A stretch of 64,000 bases of DNA from JAUILA01 sp050289805 (GTDB taxonomy: Bacteria > Bacteroidota > Bacteroidia > Cytophagales > Cyclobacteriaceae): positions 42,656 to 106,655 of the forward strand of contig JBNKGL010000014.1 in the NCBI GenBank assembly GCA_050289805.1, given 5' to 3'. The notes beneath the pieces are model-generated. The model made no database searches. It was not told the DNA's origin and saw nothing but the letters and a program-made list of their open reading frames with translations. Each line of letters begins with the position of its first letter. Position 1 is the stretch's first letter. Below are positions 1 through 8,626 of the stretch, in pieces. The position numbers and the translations under genes were made by a program.

Positions 1-1
1 C

Positions 2-1267
2 CTTTTTGGGTTCGATACGGCAGTTATCTCAGGGGCAGAGCAGGATATCCAGCGTTTATGGCAGTTGTCTGATTTTGAGAACGGACTGGCAGTGGCCATT
101 GCATTGTACGGAACGGTACTGGGCGCATTGTTTGGCGGGATTCCTGCCAATGCTATAGGACGAAAGAAAACATTGATTTGGGTGGGTATTCTGTACCTGG
201 TTTCTGCGCTGGGGTCAGCGCTTGCGCCGGAAATCGTCTCTTTCATGATCTTCCGTTTTATTGGTGGTGTGGGAGTGGGCGCATCTTCGGTGGCGGCTCC
301 CATGTATATTTCGGAAATCTCTCCGGCCAAATCACGAGGTACCCTTGTGGCATTATTTCAGTTCAATATTGTGCTGGGCATAGTGGTTGCATACATTTCA
401 AATTATCTGCTGAGTGATATGGGGGAACAGGCCTGGCGATGGATGCTTGGCGTTGAAGCGATTCCGGCATTCATATATTGTATCATGGTGACGTTCGTTC
501 CGAAGAGTCCACGCTGGCTGATCATTAAAAAGAACGAACGAATGGAGGCTCGCGAAATCCTTCAAAAACTGGATCCGGCACATGTGGATGAATCAATACA
601 GGCCATTATCACGAGTCATGAATCCAATATTGCGAAAGCGAAACCAGTGTTTTTTTCTTCCAGGTACATTGTGCCCATTTTACTTGCCGTTGCTTTTGCC
701 TTTTTCAACCAGATGGCGGGCATTAACGCAATTATTTATTACGCGCCAAGGATTTTTGAAATGGCCGGACTTGAAGCGGGATCCGCGCTTCTTTCCACTG
801 CGGGAGTTGGTATTACCAACCTTATCTTTACCATGTTGGGTATTGTTCTTATCGACAGAACAGGGCGAAAAAAATTGATGATGATAGGCACATTGGGATT
901 GATCGTGATGCTGGGCCTGGTCGCCAGATCATTCTACCTCGAATCCTTTGAAGGTGTGCCCTTCTTCCTGTTTACCTATATCGCCTTTTTCGCCATGTCG
1001 CAGGGGGCGGTTATCTGGGTGTTTATTTCTGAGATATTCCCTAATGAGGTGCGCGCGCAGGGCCAGTCACTGGGTAGCTTTACGCACTGGATCATGGCAG
1101 CCATTGTTGCCAATGTATTTCCGGGACTGGCAAGTGCATTCGGAGGCGGTCCGATATTTCTTTTCTTCACCATTATGATGATTCTTCAGCTGATTTTCGT
1201 GTTGAGGTTTATGCCCGAAACAAAGGGGAAGTCCCTTGAAGAACTGGAAAGCACACTGATGGATTAA
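2..1267 (+). CDS. Sugar-porter MFS transporter, 5'-truncated by the window edge
   Basis: This is an inner-membrane sugar:H+ symporter of the XylE/GLUT-like sugar-porter family. The frame is open from base 2 and reads LFGFDTAVISGA, the usual end of helix 1, so the true start lies upstream of the window. The family signatures follow in order: GRKK after helix 2, PKSPRWL after helix 6, NQMAGINAIIYYAP in helix 7, DRTGRKK before helix 9, and PETKGKSLEELE at the C-terminus. About twelve hydrophobic stretches are expected and nearly all are present. The TAA stop shares the bases TTAA with the stop of the convergent modC. The substrate cannot be read from the sequence. The neighbours are molybdate genes and say nothing about the sugar. 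Confidence 0.93.
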   Translation, partial: LFGFDTAVISGAEQDIQRLWQLSDFENGLAVAIALYGTVLGALFGGIPANAIGRKKTLIWVGILYLVSALGSALAPEIVSFMIFRFIGGVGVGASSVAAPMYISEISPAKSRGTLVALFQFNIVLGIVVAYISNYLLSDMGEQAWRWMLGVEAIPAFIYCIMVTFVPKSPRWLIIKKNERMEAREILQKLDPAHVDESIQAIITSHESNIAKAKPVFFSSRYIVPILLAVAFAFFNQMAGINAIIYYAPRIFEMAGLEAGSALLSTAGVGITNLIFTMLGIVLIDRTGRKKLMMIGTLGLIVMLGLVARSFYLESFEGVPFFLFTYIAFFAMSQGAVIWVFISEIFPNEVRAQGQSLGSFTHWIMAAIVANVFPGLASAFGGGPIFLFFTIMMILQLIFVLRFMPETKGKSLEELESTLMD

Positions 1268-2139
1268 TCGATTTTCTGAATAATCGGATTGAAAGCTTTG
1301 GATGCTACCAGAACCTTGTCACCAACGGATACATTGGATATTTCAGATGGGTCGAGCACAACCTTAATGATGTCTGCTCCAATGAGTACTTCTGCGACAT
1401 AGATTACATCTTCTTTTCGGATCGTTAAGATCTCTCCTGTAAACCGGAATTTTCCACTGACGCGTTTTTGGGAGAAGACTTCATGGGGTGCGCCAAAACT
1501 TTCAACTTTTCCCTCGTTTAAAACGACTGCGAGATGTGCGGTCCTGAATATTTCAGAGATGTCATGACTCACCAGAATGATCGTGCAATTTTGTTCTTCG
1601 TTGATCCTGCGGATATAATCCTGCAGATTCCTTCGCATCGCATGGTCCAGCGCAGATAGGGGCTCATCGAGTAACAGAAGAGCCGGCTGCTGAACCAGGG
1701 TTCTGGCAAGGGCTACCCGTTGCTTCTGTCCTCCGGATAATAATTCGGGCTTCCGATCCTTTAAATTCTGAAGTTCAAATCGCTCCAGCAGATCCCTGAC
1801 AATTTCCCTGTCAGATCCCTTCGGCAAACCGTACATCAGGTTGCCCTCGACCGTAAGATTTGGGAAAAGCGCAAAATCCTGAAACACAAATCCCACCTTC
1901 CTCTTTTGTGGTTTCAGGTTGACCCTGCCGTTGCTATCAAACCATGTTTCCCCGTTGACGATAATACGTCCGCTTTCAGGTTGCATGAGACCTGAGATCA
2001 TTCTGAGCAATGATGTCTTGCCTACCCCGGAAGGTCCATATAGCGCAATTATTTTTGCTGGTTCCAGGGACAGGTCCACATCGAGAATGAGTTCATCAGA
2101 AGCGGAATGAAGCGGTTTTCGGACAGATATTTGAATCAT
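1264..2139 (-). CDS. modC: Molybdate ABC transporter ATPase ModC
   Basis: ATP-hydrolysing subunit that powers molybdate (or tungstate) import with ModB and ModA. In 291 residues it shows Walker A GPSGVGKTS (about 35-43), the signature LSGGQKQR (about 134-141), Walker B LLLLDEP (about 154-160) and the switch His in ILVSHD. The last 60 residues resemble a TOBE/Mop domain, which is usual for ModC and can sense oxyanion. Its start overlaps the end of modB by 4 bp (ATGA), so translation is probably coupled. It is the last gene of a modA - di-TOBE - modB - modC operon. The assignment rests mainly on that operon, since the ATPase alone could belong to a related sulfate or iron importer. Confidence 0.93.
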   Translation of the reverse strand: MIQISVRKPLHSASDELILDVDLSLEPAKIIALYGPSGVGKTSLLRMISGLMQPESGRIIVNGETWFDSNGRVNLKPQKRKVGFVFQDFALFPNLTVEGNLMYGLPKGSDREIVRDLLERFELQNLKDRKPELLSGGQKQRVALARTLVQQPALLLLDEPLSALDHAMRRNLQDYIRRINEEQNCTIILVSHDISEIFRTAHLAVVLNEGKVESFGAPHEVFSQKRVSGKFRFTGEILTIRKEDVIYVAEVLIGADIIKVVLDPSEISNVSVGDKVLVASKAFNPIIQKID

Positions 2140-2810
2140 GATCTGAGGAATTTAAGCTTACCCCTGTTGATGGTGTATACCAGGAGGAGGATTGAAAAGC
2201 AGACCACAAATAGGAATATTGAATATGCATTGGCGGCAGCATAATCCAGGCTTTCAACTTTATCATAAATTGCGATCGAAGCAACCCGTGTTTTATCCGG
2301 AATATTTCCGCCGATCATCAGAACCACTCCGAATTCACCGATGGTGTGGGCAAATGCCAGAACGATACCCGTGAGTAATGCCGGACGGATATTAGGGAGA
2401 AGGATTTTGAAGAGTGTTGTCATCCTCGATTTGCCCATGATATAGGAGGCTTCCCGCAGGGAGGAAGGAAGTGCGGCAAGACCGGACTGAATAGGCTGAA
2501 CCATGAATGGAAGGCTGTATATCATTGATGCGACCACCAGCCCTTCGAAAGAGAATACCAGCTGAATACCAAAATTCTGATCAAGCCATTCACCGAAAGC
2601 ATTGGACGGACTAAATGCAACAAGCAGGTAAAAACCCAGGACCGTGGGAGGGAGTACAAGCGGCATGCTCACCAAAGTTTCCAGAACAGGCTTGATCCTG
2701 CTCTTTGTTTCGGAAAGCCAGTAGGCAAGGGGTATTGATACGATCAACAGTAGCACGGTAGTAACCAGGGCCAGCTGAAAAGTGAGCACTATGGGTCCCC
2801 ATTCGATCAT
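2136..2810 (-). CDS. modB: Molybdate ABC transporter permease ModB
   Basis: Inner-membrane channel subunit of the molybdate importer, 224 residues, which is the normal ModB length. About five to six hydrophobic segments are visible. The cytoplasmic EAA loop that docks onto the ATPase reads LREASYIMGKSR...LPNI around residues 138-160. A GEFGVVLMIGGNIP stretch near residue 175 is typical of ModB-type permeases. The start overlaps the stop of the di-TOBE gene by 4 bp and the end overlaps modC by 4 bp. The context makes molybdate or tungstate the best substrate; the permease sequence does not separate the two. Confidence 0.93.
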   Translation of the reverse strand: MIEWGPIVLTFQLALVTTVLLLIVSIPLAYWLSETKSRIKPVLETLVSMPLVLPPTVLGFYLLVAFSPSNAFGEWLDQNFGIQLVFSFEGLVVASMIYSLPFMVQPIQSGLAALPSSLREASYIMGKSRMTTLFKILLPNIRPALLTGIVLAFAHTIGEFGVVLMIGGNIPDKTRVASIAIYDKVESLDYAAANAYSIFLFVVCFSILLLVYTINRGKLKFLRS

Positions 2811-3205
2811 TCGGAAAGCATTAATTCATTGGTTTTGATCATTGCCACGACATTCTGACCTGGTGCCAATCCCAATTCATTGGCTGATTCGGTTGTGATA
2901 AGTGCACGTATTAGTCCGGCAGGTGTTTTCAACTGTAGCCGGGTAAGTAATTTTCCTGAATCCAATTCCATGATTTCTCCGGGGAACCTATTACGAAGAC
3001 TGATGCGTACGGTCGCGGAATCTGCAATGGTAACTTCCGTTTCCTTGAAAAGAACAAATATCGTATTGCCAACCTGTGCAAAGGGTGATGTCTCAATCGT
3101 ATCAAGTATTACCGCTGACAAGGGAATGTCTGATGCGGTGAGTTTAACAATTGACAGGTTGCCGCTGCTGGTTACTTCAGTTATTGTCGCCTGGATCCGG
3201 TTCAT
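2807..3205 (-). CDS. Tandem TOBE/Mop molybdate-binding protein
   Basis: Small cytoplasmic protein of 132 residues made of two Mop/TOBE repeats, about 1-65 and 66-132. Each starts with the pattern N-x-I/L...V..T..G and continues with an alternating hydrophobic, beta-rich pattern (for example RIQATITEVTSSGN and RLQLKTPAGLIRAL). Di-mop proteins of this kind bind molybdate or tungstate oxyanions in oligomeric rings and serve as storage or sensing modules. There is no helix-turn-helix, so it is not a full ModE repressor. It overlaps modA upstream and modB downstream by 4 bp each, which places it inside the transport operon. A buffering role between uptake and cofactor synthesis is an inference. 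Confidence 0.85.
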   Translation of the reverse strand: MNRIQATITEVTSSGNLSIVKLTASDIPLSAVILDTIETSPFAQVGNTIFVLFKETEVTIADSATVRISLRNRFPGEIMELDSGKLLTRLQLKTPAGLIRALITTESANELGLAPGQNVVAMIKTNELMLSE

Positions 3206-3963
3206 TTGATATCATCTGTAATATAACCAAAGCGTTTCAGGATTTCCTGTGATTCAGGGCTCATCAGGAATTTTAAAAATGTTTCGGCAGACTTTATGTG
3301 CTCCTCATCAGAATTAATTATGACAATGCCCTGATCAATGGGTGAATAGGAAATGGGATCCACATCCTGCCAAAAACCCGTGTTTTTCATTTTAGGGGCA
3401 AGCACAACAGACCTGGCGGTAAAACCGATCTGGGCCGTTTCAGAAAGAATGAATTGGTTGGTTTGTGAAATACTTTCACCGTAAACCAGCTTTTCTGAGA
3501 CCTTTTCATAAGTCCTGAAATAGTTCATTGACTGCATTGCGGCCCTGCCATAGGGTGCGGTGAGGGGGTTTGCCATCGCAATTTTTTTTATACCAGGTTG
3601 TTCCAGATCCTTGATGGACAATGATACGGCCGAATCCAAAGACCATAGCACAAGCCCCCCTTTTGCATAGATTATTGGGGGCCCGGTAGTTCGGTTATCT
3701 TCGAAAAGTGTCTGAGGATATTTCATATCTGCCGATACAAAAACGTGAAAGGGAGCACCCTCCCTGATCTGCGCCATGAGCTTTCCCGAGGAGCCAATGA
3801 TTATTTCACACTGAATGCCGGTGAATTCTGTAAATTCTGCTGTAAGCTCTTCCATGGCAAACTGTACATTCGCTGCCGTTGCTATGTAGAGTGTGTCTGT
3901 TTTATCCGGACCACACCCACAAAATGAAATAAGAAAAAACAGCGCAATGAAAAGACGCATCAT
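3202..3963 (-). CDS. modA: Molybdate-binding lipoprotein ModA
   Basis: Periplasmic solute-binding protein that delivers molybdate to ModBC. The N-terminus MMRLFIALFFLISFCGCGPD is a lipoprotein signal with Cys at about residue 17, so the protein is probably membrane anchored. The body of 253 residues has ModA features: a TLYIATAANVQFAMEEL opening, GSSGKLMAQI around residue 60, and the FVSADMKYPQ segment that forms part of the oxyanion pocket. It is the first gene of the minus-strand operon. The gap of about 70 bp to the divergent DUF2490 gene must hold the promoters of both. WtpA- or TupA-like tungstate specificity cannot be excluded. Confidence 0.9.
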   Translation of the reverse strand: MMRLFIALFFLISFCGCGPDKTDTLYIATAANVQFAMEELTAEFTEFTGIQCEIIIGSSGKLMAQIREGAPFHVFVSADMKYPQTLFEDNRTTGPPIIYAKGGLVLWSLDSAVSLSIKDLEQPGIKKIAMANPLTAPYGRAAMQSMNYFRTYEKVSEKLVYGESISQTNQFILSETAQIGFTARSVVLAPKMKNTGFWQDVDPISYSPIDQGIVIINSDEEHIKSAETFLKFLMSPESQEILKRFGYITDDIK

Positions 3964-3983
3964 GTATTTTTAGCTGTGATACA

Positions 3984-4013
3984 TTTGGGAACTTTAATTT
4001 AAAACTATTTTTG
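3984..4013 (+). promoter_or_regulatory. Candidate Bacteroidota-type promoter for the DUF2490 gene
   Basis: A TTTG at 3984-3987 and TATTTTTG at 4006-4013, separated by 18 bases, fit the Bacteroidota primary-sigma consensus (-33 TTTG, -7 TAnnTTTG). The predicted transcript would start near 4020, about 15 bases before the TTG start of the downstream gene. Seen by eye only. Confidence 0.45.
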
Positions 4014-4035
4014 TGACTTATTATTCGGGAAGGAA

Positions 4036-4752
4036 TTGATTAAAAATTTTACCGTGATCTTTATGCTCATTTCTGCGATGGCGCTGGGGCAGGAAAAGAC
4101 CATCATACGCGGCAACCAGCAATGGGTACAACATTATCAGCAGTTCGGTCTGGGCAACGGGTTTACCGCTGCTGTTGATGGAGGTTTCAGGTGGAGAGAC
4201 GGCCTTTCTGAAAAATCCCAATATCTTGTCCGAATGGGTTTGTTATATCAGCTGCTAAGCAATGTTCAAATTGGTGGTGGGATCGCTTATGGAGGCTTAT
4301 TTCTGGATGATGATATTTCTGTCCGCGAGTTTCGGATATACCAGGAGATCAATCATCGCATTCCGCTTGGCAAATCGGGTTTTTCGCATCGCTTTCGCCT
4401 GGAAGAACGTTTTTTTCATAATAATATCAACGACTTAAACCGTTTCAGCTGGAGGTTTAGATATGCGCTGCAATTCAACATCTTTATCACATCTCTTGGC
4501 AGTAACGGACAGGCATTATTGCTGAATATTGGCGATGAAATTTTTCTGAACACTGGTAAAGATATCATTTACAATGCATTCGATCAGAACCGGTTTATTG
4601 TCGGACCGTCTTTTCGGTTGCCTTCCAACTGGACAGTTGGATTGTCATATAATTATCAATACGGGGCTGTAAATACCGAAGCTACCTATTTTCAGAACCA
4701 CGTATTTTGGCTTACCTCCCGGCATACAATTGATTTACGCCGATCACAATAA
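4036..4752 (+). CDS. DUF2490 family outer-membrane protein
   Basis: Secreted protein of 238 residues with a signal peptide (about 1-18, ending ALGQ). The body is a series of alternating aromatic/hydrophobic strands (for example FRIYQEINHRIPLG, FRLEERFFHNN, WTVGLSYNYQYG), expected to form a beta-barrel in the outer membrane, as in the DUF2490 family. The start is a TTG at 4036, preceded by GGAAGGAA, the only plausible start that keeps the signal peptide. It diverges from modA, and its stop abuts the stop of the convergent moeB-like gene. DUF2490 proteins have no established function. Lying beside the mod operon hints at, but does not show, a role in metal or oxyanion uptake. Confidence 0.75.
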   Translation: MIKNFTVIFMLISAMALGQEKTIIRGNQQWVQHYQQFGLGNGFTAAVDGGFRWRDGLSEKSQYLVRMGLLYQLLSNVQIGGGIAYGGLFLDDDISVREFRIYQEINHRIPLGKSGFSHRFRLEERFFHNNINDLNRFSWRFRYALQFNIFITSLGSNGQALLLNIGDEIFLNTGKDIIYNAFDQNRFIVGPSFRLPSNWTVGLSYNYQYGAVNTEATYFQNHVFWLTSRHTIDLRRSQ

Positions 4753-5889
4753 TCAGATTACGAGTAAATCAGGATTATGCTTGTTCTTCCATGCCAAAAT
4801 CCCGCCATCAAGGTTCAGGAGGTTTTTATAACCATGGGACGCTAATTTGAGAATAGCGGTTTGGCTCCGTTTACCGCTGCGGCACATCACTACCACAGTT
4901 TTATCCCTAGGTATTTTGTCCAGGTTCTTTTCAATCATTGAAAGAGGAATAAGGAGCCCGCCAAGATTGGCCAGTTCATATTCTTCTGGCTCACGCACGT
5001 CGATTAACTGAATCTGTTTGCCTGATTTTTTCCATTCCGCCAGTTCATCGACGGATATCCCCGGTACCGGAGTTTCCTTCAATCCACAAAATTCCTCGTA
5101 ATCGATCAATTCTTTGATGGTTGGTTTCGTTCCATTCAACGGATTTTCCGGATCTTTCCTGATCTTAAGTGTTCTGGTTGTAAAACTTAGCGCATCCATT
5201 AAAAATAATCGGCCGGATAATGTTTCTCCGATACCAGCAGCAACCTTGATCACCTCTGAAGCCTGTAATGAACCAATGATACCGGGCAGCACACCAAGGA
5301 CACCCCCTTCAGCACAGCTGGGTACCATCCCGGGCGGTGGTGGTGTAGGGTAGAGGTCACGGTAATTCGGGCCACGGCTGCCATCTTCCATCAATTGATT
5401 AAAAACACTTACCTGTCCCTCAAACTGGTAAATGGAAGCATAAACATTGGTTTTATTGAACAGGACGCATGCATCGTTAACCAGGTATCGGGTAGGGAAA
5501 TTATCAGTTCCATCTGCTACAATATCATATTCCTGAATAATGCGCTCTGCATTGTCTGATTGCAACCGCTCATTGTATATGTTGAATTTTACATCCGGAT
5601 TAAGTTTCCTGAGGCGTTCATGCGCGACAATGGTTTTGGGGCGCCCAATATCATCAGTTGTAAAAAGTACCTGGCGATGCAGATTTGAATTGTCGACAAG
5701 GTCAAAATCGACTATACCAATCGTTCCTACCCCAGCGGCGGTAAGGTATTGCAGGAGGGGAGCTCCCAATCCACCGGTTCCAACCACCAGCACCCGGGAG
5801 TTCTTCAGTCTGGCCTGACCTTCACTTCCGAAACCCGGTAATTTAAAATGCCGACTGTAGCGAATCCATTCTTCCTTGGAAAATTCCAT
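4753..5889 (-). CDS. moeB: MoeB/ThiF-type adenylyltransferase fused to rhodanese
   Basis: E1-like enzyme that adenylates the C-terminal glycine of MoaD (or ThiS), with a C-terminal rhodanese domain that can hand over sulfur. In 378 residues it has the nucleotide motif GTGGLG (about 37-42), the ATP-binding run DFDLVDNSNLHRQ, DGTDNFPTRY, and a Cys in PSCAEGG near residue 190. The rhodanese active-site loop CRSGKRS begins at Cys336. The paired CxxC zinc motifs of E. coli MoeB are not visible. With moaD, moaE and a cysteine desulfurase in the same region, it is probably the MoaD-activating enzyme and a sulfur relay, but a ThiF role is possible. It is divergent from moaC. Confidence 0.9.
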   Translation of the reverse strand: MEFSKEEWIRYSRHFKLPGFGSEGQARLKNSRVLVVGTGGLGAPLLQYLTAAGVGTIGIVDFDLVDNSNLHRQVLFTTDDIGRPKTIVAHERLRKLNPDVKFNIYNERLQSDNAERIIQEYDIVADGTDNFPTRYLVNDACVLFNKTNVYASIYQFEGQVSVFNQLMEDGSRGPNYRDLYPTPPPPGMVPSCAEGGVLGVLPGIIGSLQASEVIKVAAGIGETLSGRLFLMDALSFTTRTLKIRKDPENPLNGTKPTIKELIDYEEFCGLKETPVPGISVDELAEWKKSGKQIQLIDVREPEEYELANLGGLLIPLSMIEKNLDKIPRDKTVVVMCRSGKRSQTAILKLASHGYKNLLNLDGGILAWKNKHNPDLLVI

Positions 5890-5980
5890 AGTTAAAATTA
5901 CCGAATAGTATCATTCTAAACCATCCTTTGAGGTTTTTGTTGGTTTCATTGATTAACTTGGTAAAAGAATACGGAAAATC

Positions 5981-6460
5981 ATGAAACAGGAATTTTCACA
6001 TTTAAGTCCTGAGGGCGATCCGCGAATGGTGGATGTTTCCGAAAAATCAAGTACCGCCAGAACAGCTGTTGCACAATCTGTCGTGGTACTCGATGAGGCG
6101 ATCATGGATCGGCTTGAGAATGATGAAATTCATACACGAAAAGGCCCCGTTTTTCAGACTGCAATATTGGCGGGTATCATGGGTGCTAAACGGACGAGTG
6201 AATTAATCCCGTTGTGTCATCCTATCGGACTGGATAACTGTACGGTGGAGATAGAAGTCAATGAACGACGAGAAGTTGTGATTACATGTACAGCCAGGGT
6301 AACCGGTCGGACAGGTGTGGAAATGGAAGCCCTGACAGGAGCTTCTGTTGCAGCGCTGACCATATACGACATGTGCAAAGGGTTTTCACATGACATAGAA
6401 ATCAGGGAAACAAAACTGATGAAGAAAACAGGAGGGAAACGTGACTTTGAAAGAACATAA
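5981..6460 (+). CDS. moaC: Cyclic pyranopterin monophosphate synthase MoaC
   Basis: Converts the 3',8-cyclo-GTP product of MoaA into cyclic pyranopterin monophosphate, the first stable intermediate of molybdenum cofactor synthesis. The 159-residue length is normal. Signatures are MVDVSEKSSTARTAVAQ (about 16-32), KRTSELIPLCHP (about 69-80) and GVEMEALTGASVAALTIYDM with the following CK. The ATG at 5981 is the clear start. The next gene begins 20 bp before this stop, so the two are likely coupled. Its partner MoaA is encoded nearby on the other strand. Confidence 0.97.
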   Translation: MKQEFSHLSPEGDPRMVDVSEKSSTARTAVAQSVVVLDEAIMDRLENDEIHTRKGPVFQTAILAGIMGAKRTSELIPLCHPIGLDNCTVEIEVNERREVVITCTARVTGRTGVEMEALTGASVAALTIYDMCKGFSHDIEIRETKLMKKTGGKRDFERT

Positions 6461-7568
6461 AAAACATACAGCTCTGATTAAACCTGTGGGTGGAAAATTT
6501 CACAGGAATGAGTTGGCACTGATCGGGGCTCCCTGTGGATATATACAGGAACTTGCCGCTGCAATAGAACGCGATCTGAGGGGTGATTTTCGAATTGGTT
6601 ATGCGGATGCCGACCATGGATCCGGCGAGGGGGATCTGCCCTTTAATGTTTCCTATACTGATAAGATCAACTTTCATTCCATTGCTCAGCACGATGAGCA
6701 TATGGAATATTCGCTGAAGGCGTATTTGCAATCTGCAGATTTGCTGCTGATCAATGGCAATCATTTTATAGGGGACAATCAGATCGTATTGATTCATCCT
6801 GATAAAAAGGAATCACTGGGCAAAAAGCTGGACCGTCTTACCAATGTGGTGTTATTTGTTCTCGCCGAGGGAATTGATGAGCCATGGGATTTCCTGAAAG
6901 ATTCGGTTGAGAATTATGAAGCGGTACCTGTGGTAAAAAGGGATCAGTTTGGACTGATCTGCCGTCATGTAAAGGAATATATCCTTAACCGTCGTCCGGT
7001 TATAAACGGGCTTGTCCTGGCGGGCGGTCAGAGTTTACGAATGGGCCGGGATAAGGGAGAAATAGATTATCATGGCAAGCCACAACGGGAATATGCAGCT
7101 GATTTGCTGGCCGATATTTGTAATTCGGTTTGGATATCCACAAGAGAGGAACTGAACTTCAAAAGCGCCTATCCTGCGCTCAGGGACACTTTCGTAGGTT
7201 TGGGGCCTTATGGCGGGATACTTTCGGCATTCCGCGAAAACCCGAATGCCGCATGGCTTTGCATTGCCTGTGATATTCCCTTGCTGGATGCGGCGACGAT
7301 TCAGCTCCTGGTTAATGAACGTGATGAAAGTAAAGTGGCAACCTGCTTTCATAATCCGGATACCGATTTTCCTGAACCGCTGATTACTCTTTGGGAGCCG
7401 CGTGCCTACCCCAGGCTGCTGCATTTCCTGGCCAATGGATACAGCTGTCCGAGAAAGGCTTTGATCAACAGCGATATTCATGAAATCGAGATTCCCCGCC
7501 CGGAGATTCTAACGAATGTCAATACACCGGAAGAGATGGAACGGGTTAAGAACCGTCAGCATGTCTGA
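6441..7568 (+). CDS. MobA-like molybdenum cofactor nucleotidyltransferase with an N-terminal MobB-like extension
   Basis: 375 residues in two parts. The C-terminal part (about 190-375) is a MobA-type NTP transferase that would attach GMP to molybdopterin. It shows the nucleotide loop LAGGQSLRMGRDKG (from about residue 193), CIACDIPLLD with the metal Asp, and NTPEEM near the end. The N-terminal 185 residues resemble a MobB-like domain by position and length, but the expected P-loop is absent; the matching stretch is GAPCGYIQELAAAI. The start is GTG at 6441 with GGAGG at 6431-6435, overlapping moaC by 20 bp. The next gene overlaps its stop by 8 bp. The cofactor nucleotide, GMP or CMP, is not certain. 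Confidence 0.85.
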   Translation: MTLKEHKKHTALIKPVGGKFHRNELALIGAPCGYIQELAAAIERDLRGDFRIGYADADHGSGEGDLPFNVSYTDKINFHSIAQHDEHMEYSLKAYLQSADLLLINGNHFIGDNQIVLIHPDKKESLGKKLDRLTNVVLFVLAEGIDEPWDFLKDSVENYEAVPVVKRDQFGLICRHVKEYILNRRPVINGLVLAGGQSLRMGRDKGEIDYHGKPQREYAADLLADICNSVWISTREELNFKSAYPALRDTFVGLGPYGGILSAFRENPNAAWLCIACDIPLLDAATIQLLVNERDESKVATCFHNPDTDFPEPLITLWEPRAYPRLLHFLANGYSCPRKALINSDIHEIEIPRPEILTNVNTPEEMERVKNRQHV

Positions 7569-8142
7569 AATTGCTGCCATTGTTCTGGCAGCCGGCCGGT
7601 CATCACGTATGGAAGGGGGAAATAAGCTGTTGCTCCCCTGGAAATCATCAACTATTGTGGCACAGGTCATTGATTCGGTGAAGGACGCCGGGTTTAAGAA
7701 ACTTATTGTTGTGACCAATCCTGTAACCCATGAATATATTGCTTCACTGGGGGTTGGAACTGTTGAAAACACAAGGTATCAGGAAGGCATGACCACCTCA
7801 ATCCAGGCGGGCGTGTTGGCAGCAGGTAAGGTTGATGGTTATATGATTTGTCCGGGTGATCTTCCGCATATAACCCCGGAGGAATATGAGTCTGTAGGCA
7901 AGGCCTTTTTAAATGCCTTGAATCAGGATGCCATGGCAATCGCATTGCCTGTGTTCAATGGTCAAAAAGGTCATCCGGTTATTTTCTCCGGCGTTTACAT
8001 GGATGAGATTCTTGCGCATTCCGAAATGGAAGGATGCAGCGGCATTATTAAATCACACAGCGATCATGTGGTGCAGGTGCAAATGATGACAGATCATGTA
8101 TTGAGGGATATTGATACGAAAGAAGACTATAGTAGTCAGTAG
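7561..8142 (+). CDS. MocA/MobA-like nucleotidyltransferase
   Basis: NTP transferase-fold protein of 193 residues from the ATG at 7561, overlapping the preceding stop. It has LAAGRSSRMEGGNKLLLPW at the N-terminus, CPGDLPHI with the metal-binding Asp, and GQKGHPV, which are features of the MocA/YgfJ group. MocA attaches CMP to molybdopterin for xanthine-dehydrogenase-type enzymes, and that is the favoured role beside moaC and the mobA-like gene. A longer frame could start at 7516 but would add 15 residues unlike the family. The stop codon TAG (8140-8142) is supplied by the second unit of a heptad repeat tract, so the last residues SSQ come from the repeat. Confidence 0.85.
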   Translation: MSEIAAIVLAAGRSSRMEGGNKLLLPWKSSTIVAQVIDSVKDAGFKKLIVVTNPVTHEYIASLGVGTVENTRYQEGMTTSIQAGVLAAGKVDGYMICPGDLPHITPEEYESVGKAFLNALNQDAMAIALPVFNGQKGHPVIFSGVYMDEILAHSEMEGCSGIIKSHSDHVVQVQMMTDHVLRDIDTKEDYSSQ

Positions 8143-8184
8143 TCAGTAGTCAGTAGTCAGTAGTCAGTAGTCAGTAGTCAGTAG
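8133..8184 (+). repeat. Heptad tract (TAGTCAG)7-TAG, left arm
   Basis: Seven perfect TAGTCAG units plus TAG. It begins inside the last codons of the mocA-like gene and provides its TAG stop. Confidence 0.97.
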
Positions 8185-8239
8185 TTGTTGGGTTTCTTAG
8201 ACGGAAGAGGATTGACCGTTCCAACGATGACATTTGTGC

Positions 8240-8626
8240 ATGATTCAAGATAAAAGTTTAGTAGGCATCAAAGCTAAGGAATTTGCTATTGCTGCGGTGA
8301 GAGTTTACAAGAATCAACTTCTTATAAAGAAGGAGTTCATTATGTCAAAGCAGTTCCTTCGCAGTTCAACTTCTATCGGCGCAAATATTTCAGAAGCAAC
8401 CGGATCTTATTCACGCAAAGAGTTTAGTAATAAAATGTCTATTGCTTACAAAGAAGCACGAGAGTCATTGTATTGGCTGGATCTCTTGTACGAGACAGGT
8501 TATATAACTCAAAATGACTTTAATGAGCTGCAAGAAATTTTAGTGCAAATTAATAAAATGCTCTTCGCCATTTTACGCCGTACCCATTTCGGTCCGGCAG
8601 AAAACAAATCCACTACTGACTACTGA
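8240..8626 (+). CDS. Four-helix-bundle protein (23S rRNA intervening-sequence family)
   Basis: 128 residues from the ATG at 8240, with the hallmarks of the IVS-encoded four-helix-bundle family: a helical N-terminus KAKEFAIAAVRVYK, the conserved QFLRSSTSIGANISEA, SRKEFSNKMSIAYKEARES, and WLDLLYETGYI. Proteins of this fold were first seen in insertions within 23S rRNA and are also related to Avd of diversity-generating retroelements. They form basic pentamers that bind nucleic acid. The C-terminal STTDY and the TGA stop are read from the right heptad arm. No rRNA or reverse transcriptase is nearby. The role is unknown; a part in moving or maintaining the element is a guess. Confidence 0.85.
   Translation: MIQDKSLVGIKAKEFAIAAVRVYKNQLLIKKEFIMSKQFLRSSTSIGANISEATGSYSRKEFSNKMSIAYKEARESLYWLDLLYETGYITQNDFNELQEILVQINKMLFAILRRTHFGPAENKSTTDY

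Noticed and set aside
1264..1267. Overlapping convergent stop codons sharing TTAA (also 38978-38981) as a regulatory feature
   Set aside because: TTAA gives a stop on both strands by chance and is common in compact genomes.
8133..8184. A CRISPR array
   Set aside because: The repeats are 7 bases, directly tandem, with no spacers, and no cas gene is near.
8240..8626. A diversity-generating retroelement (Avd) or a 23S rRNA intervening sequence
   Set aside because: The four-helix protein fits either family, but there is no reverse transcriptase, template repeat or rRNA gene nearby.
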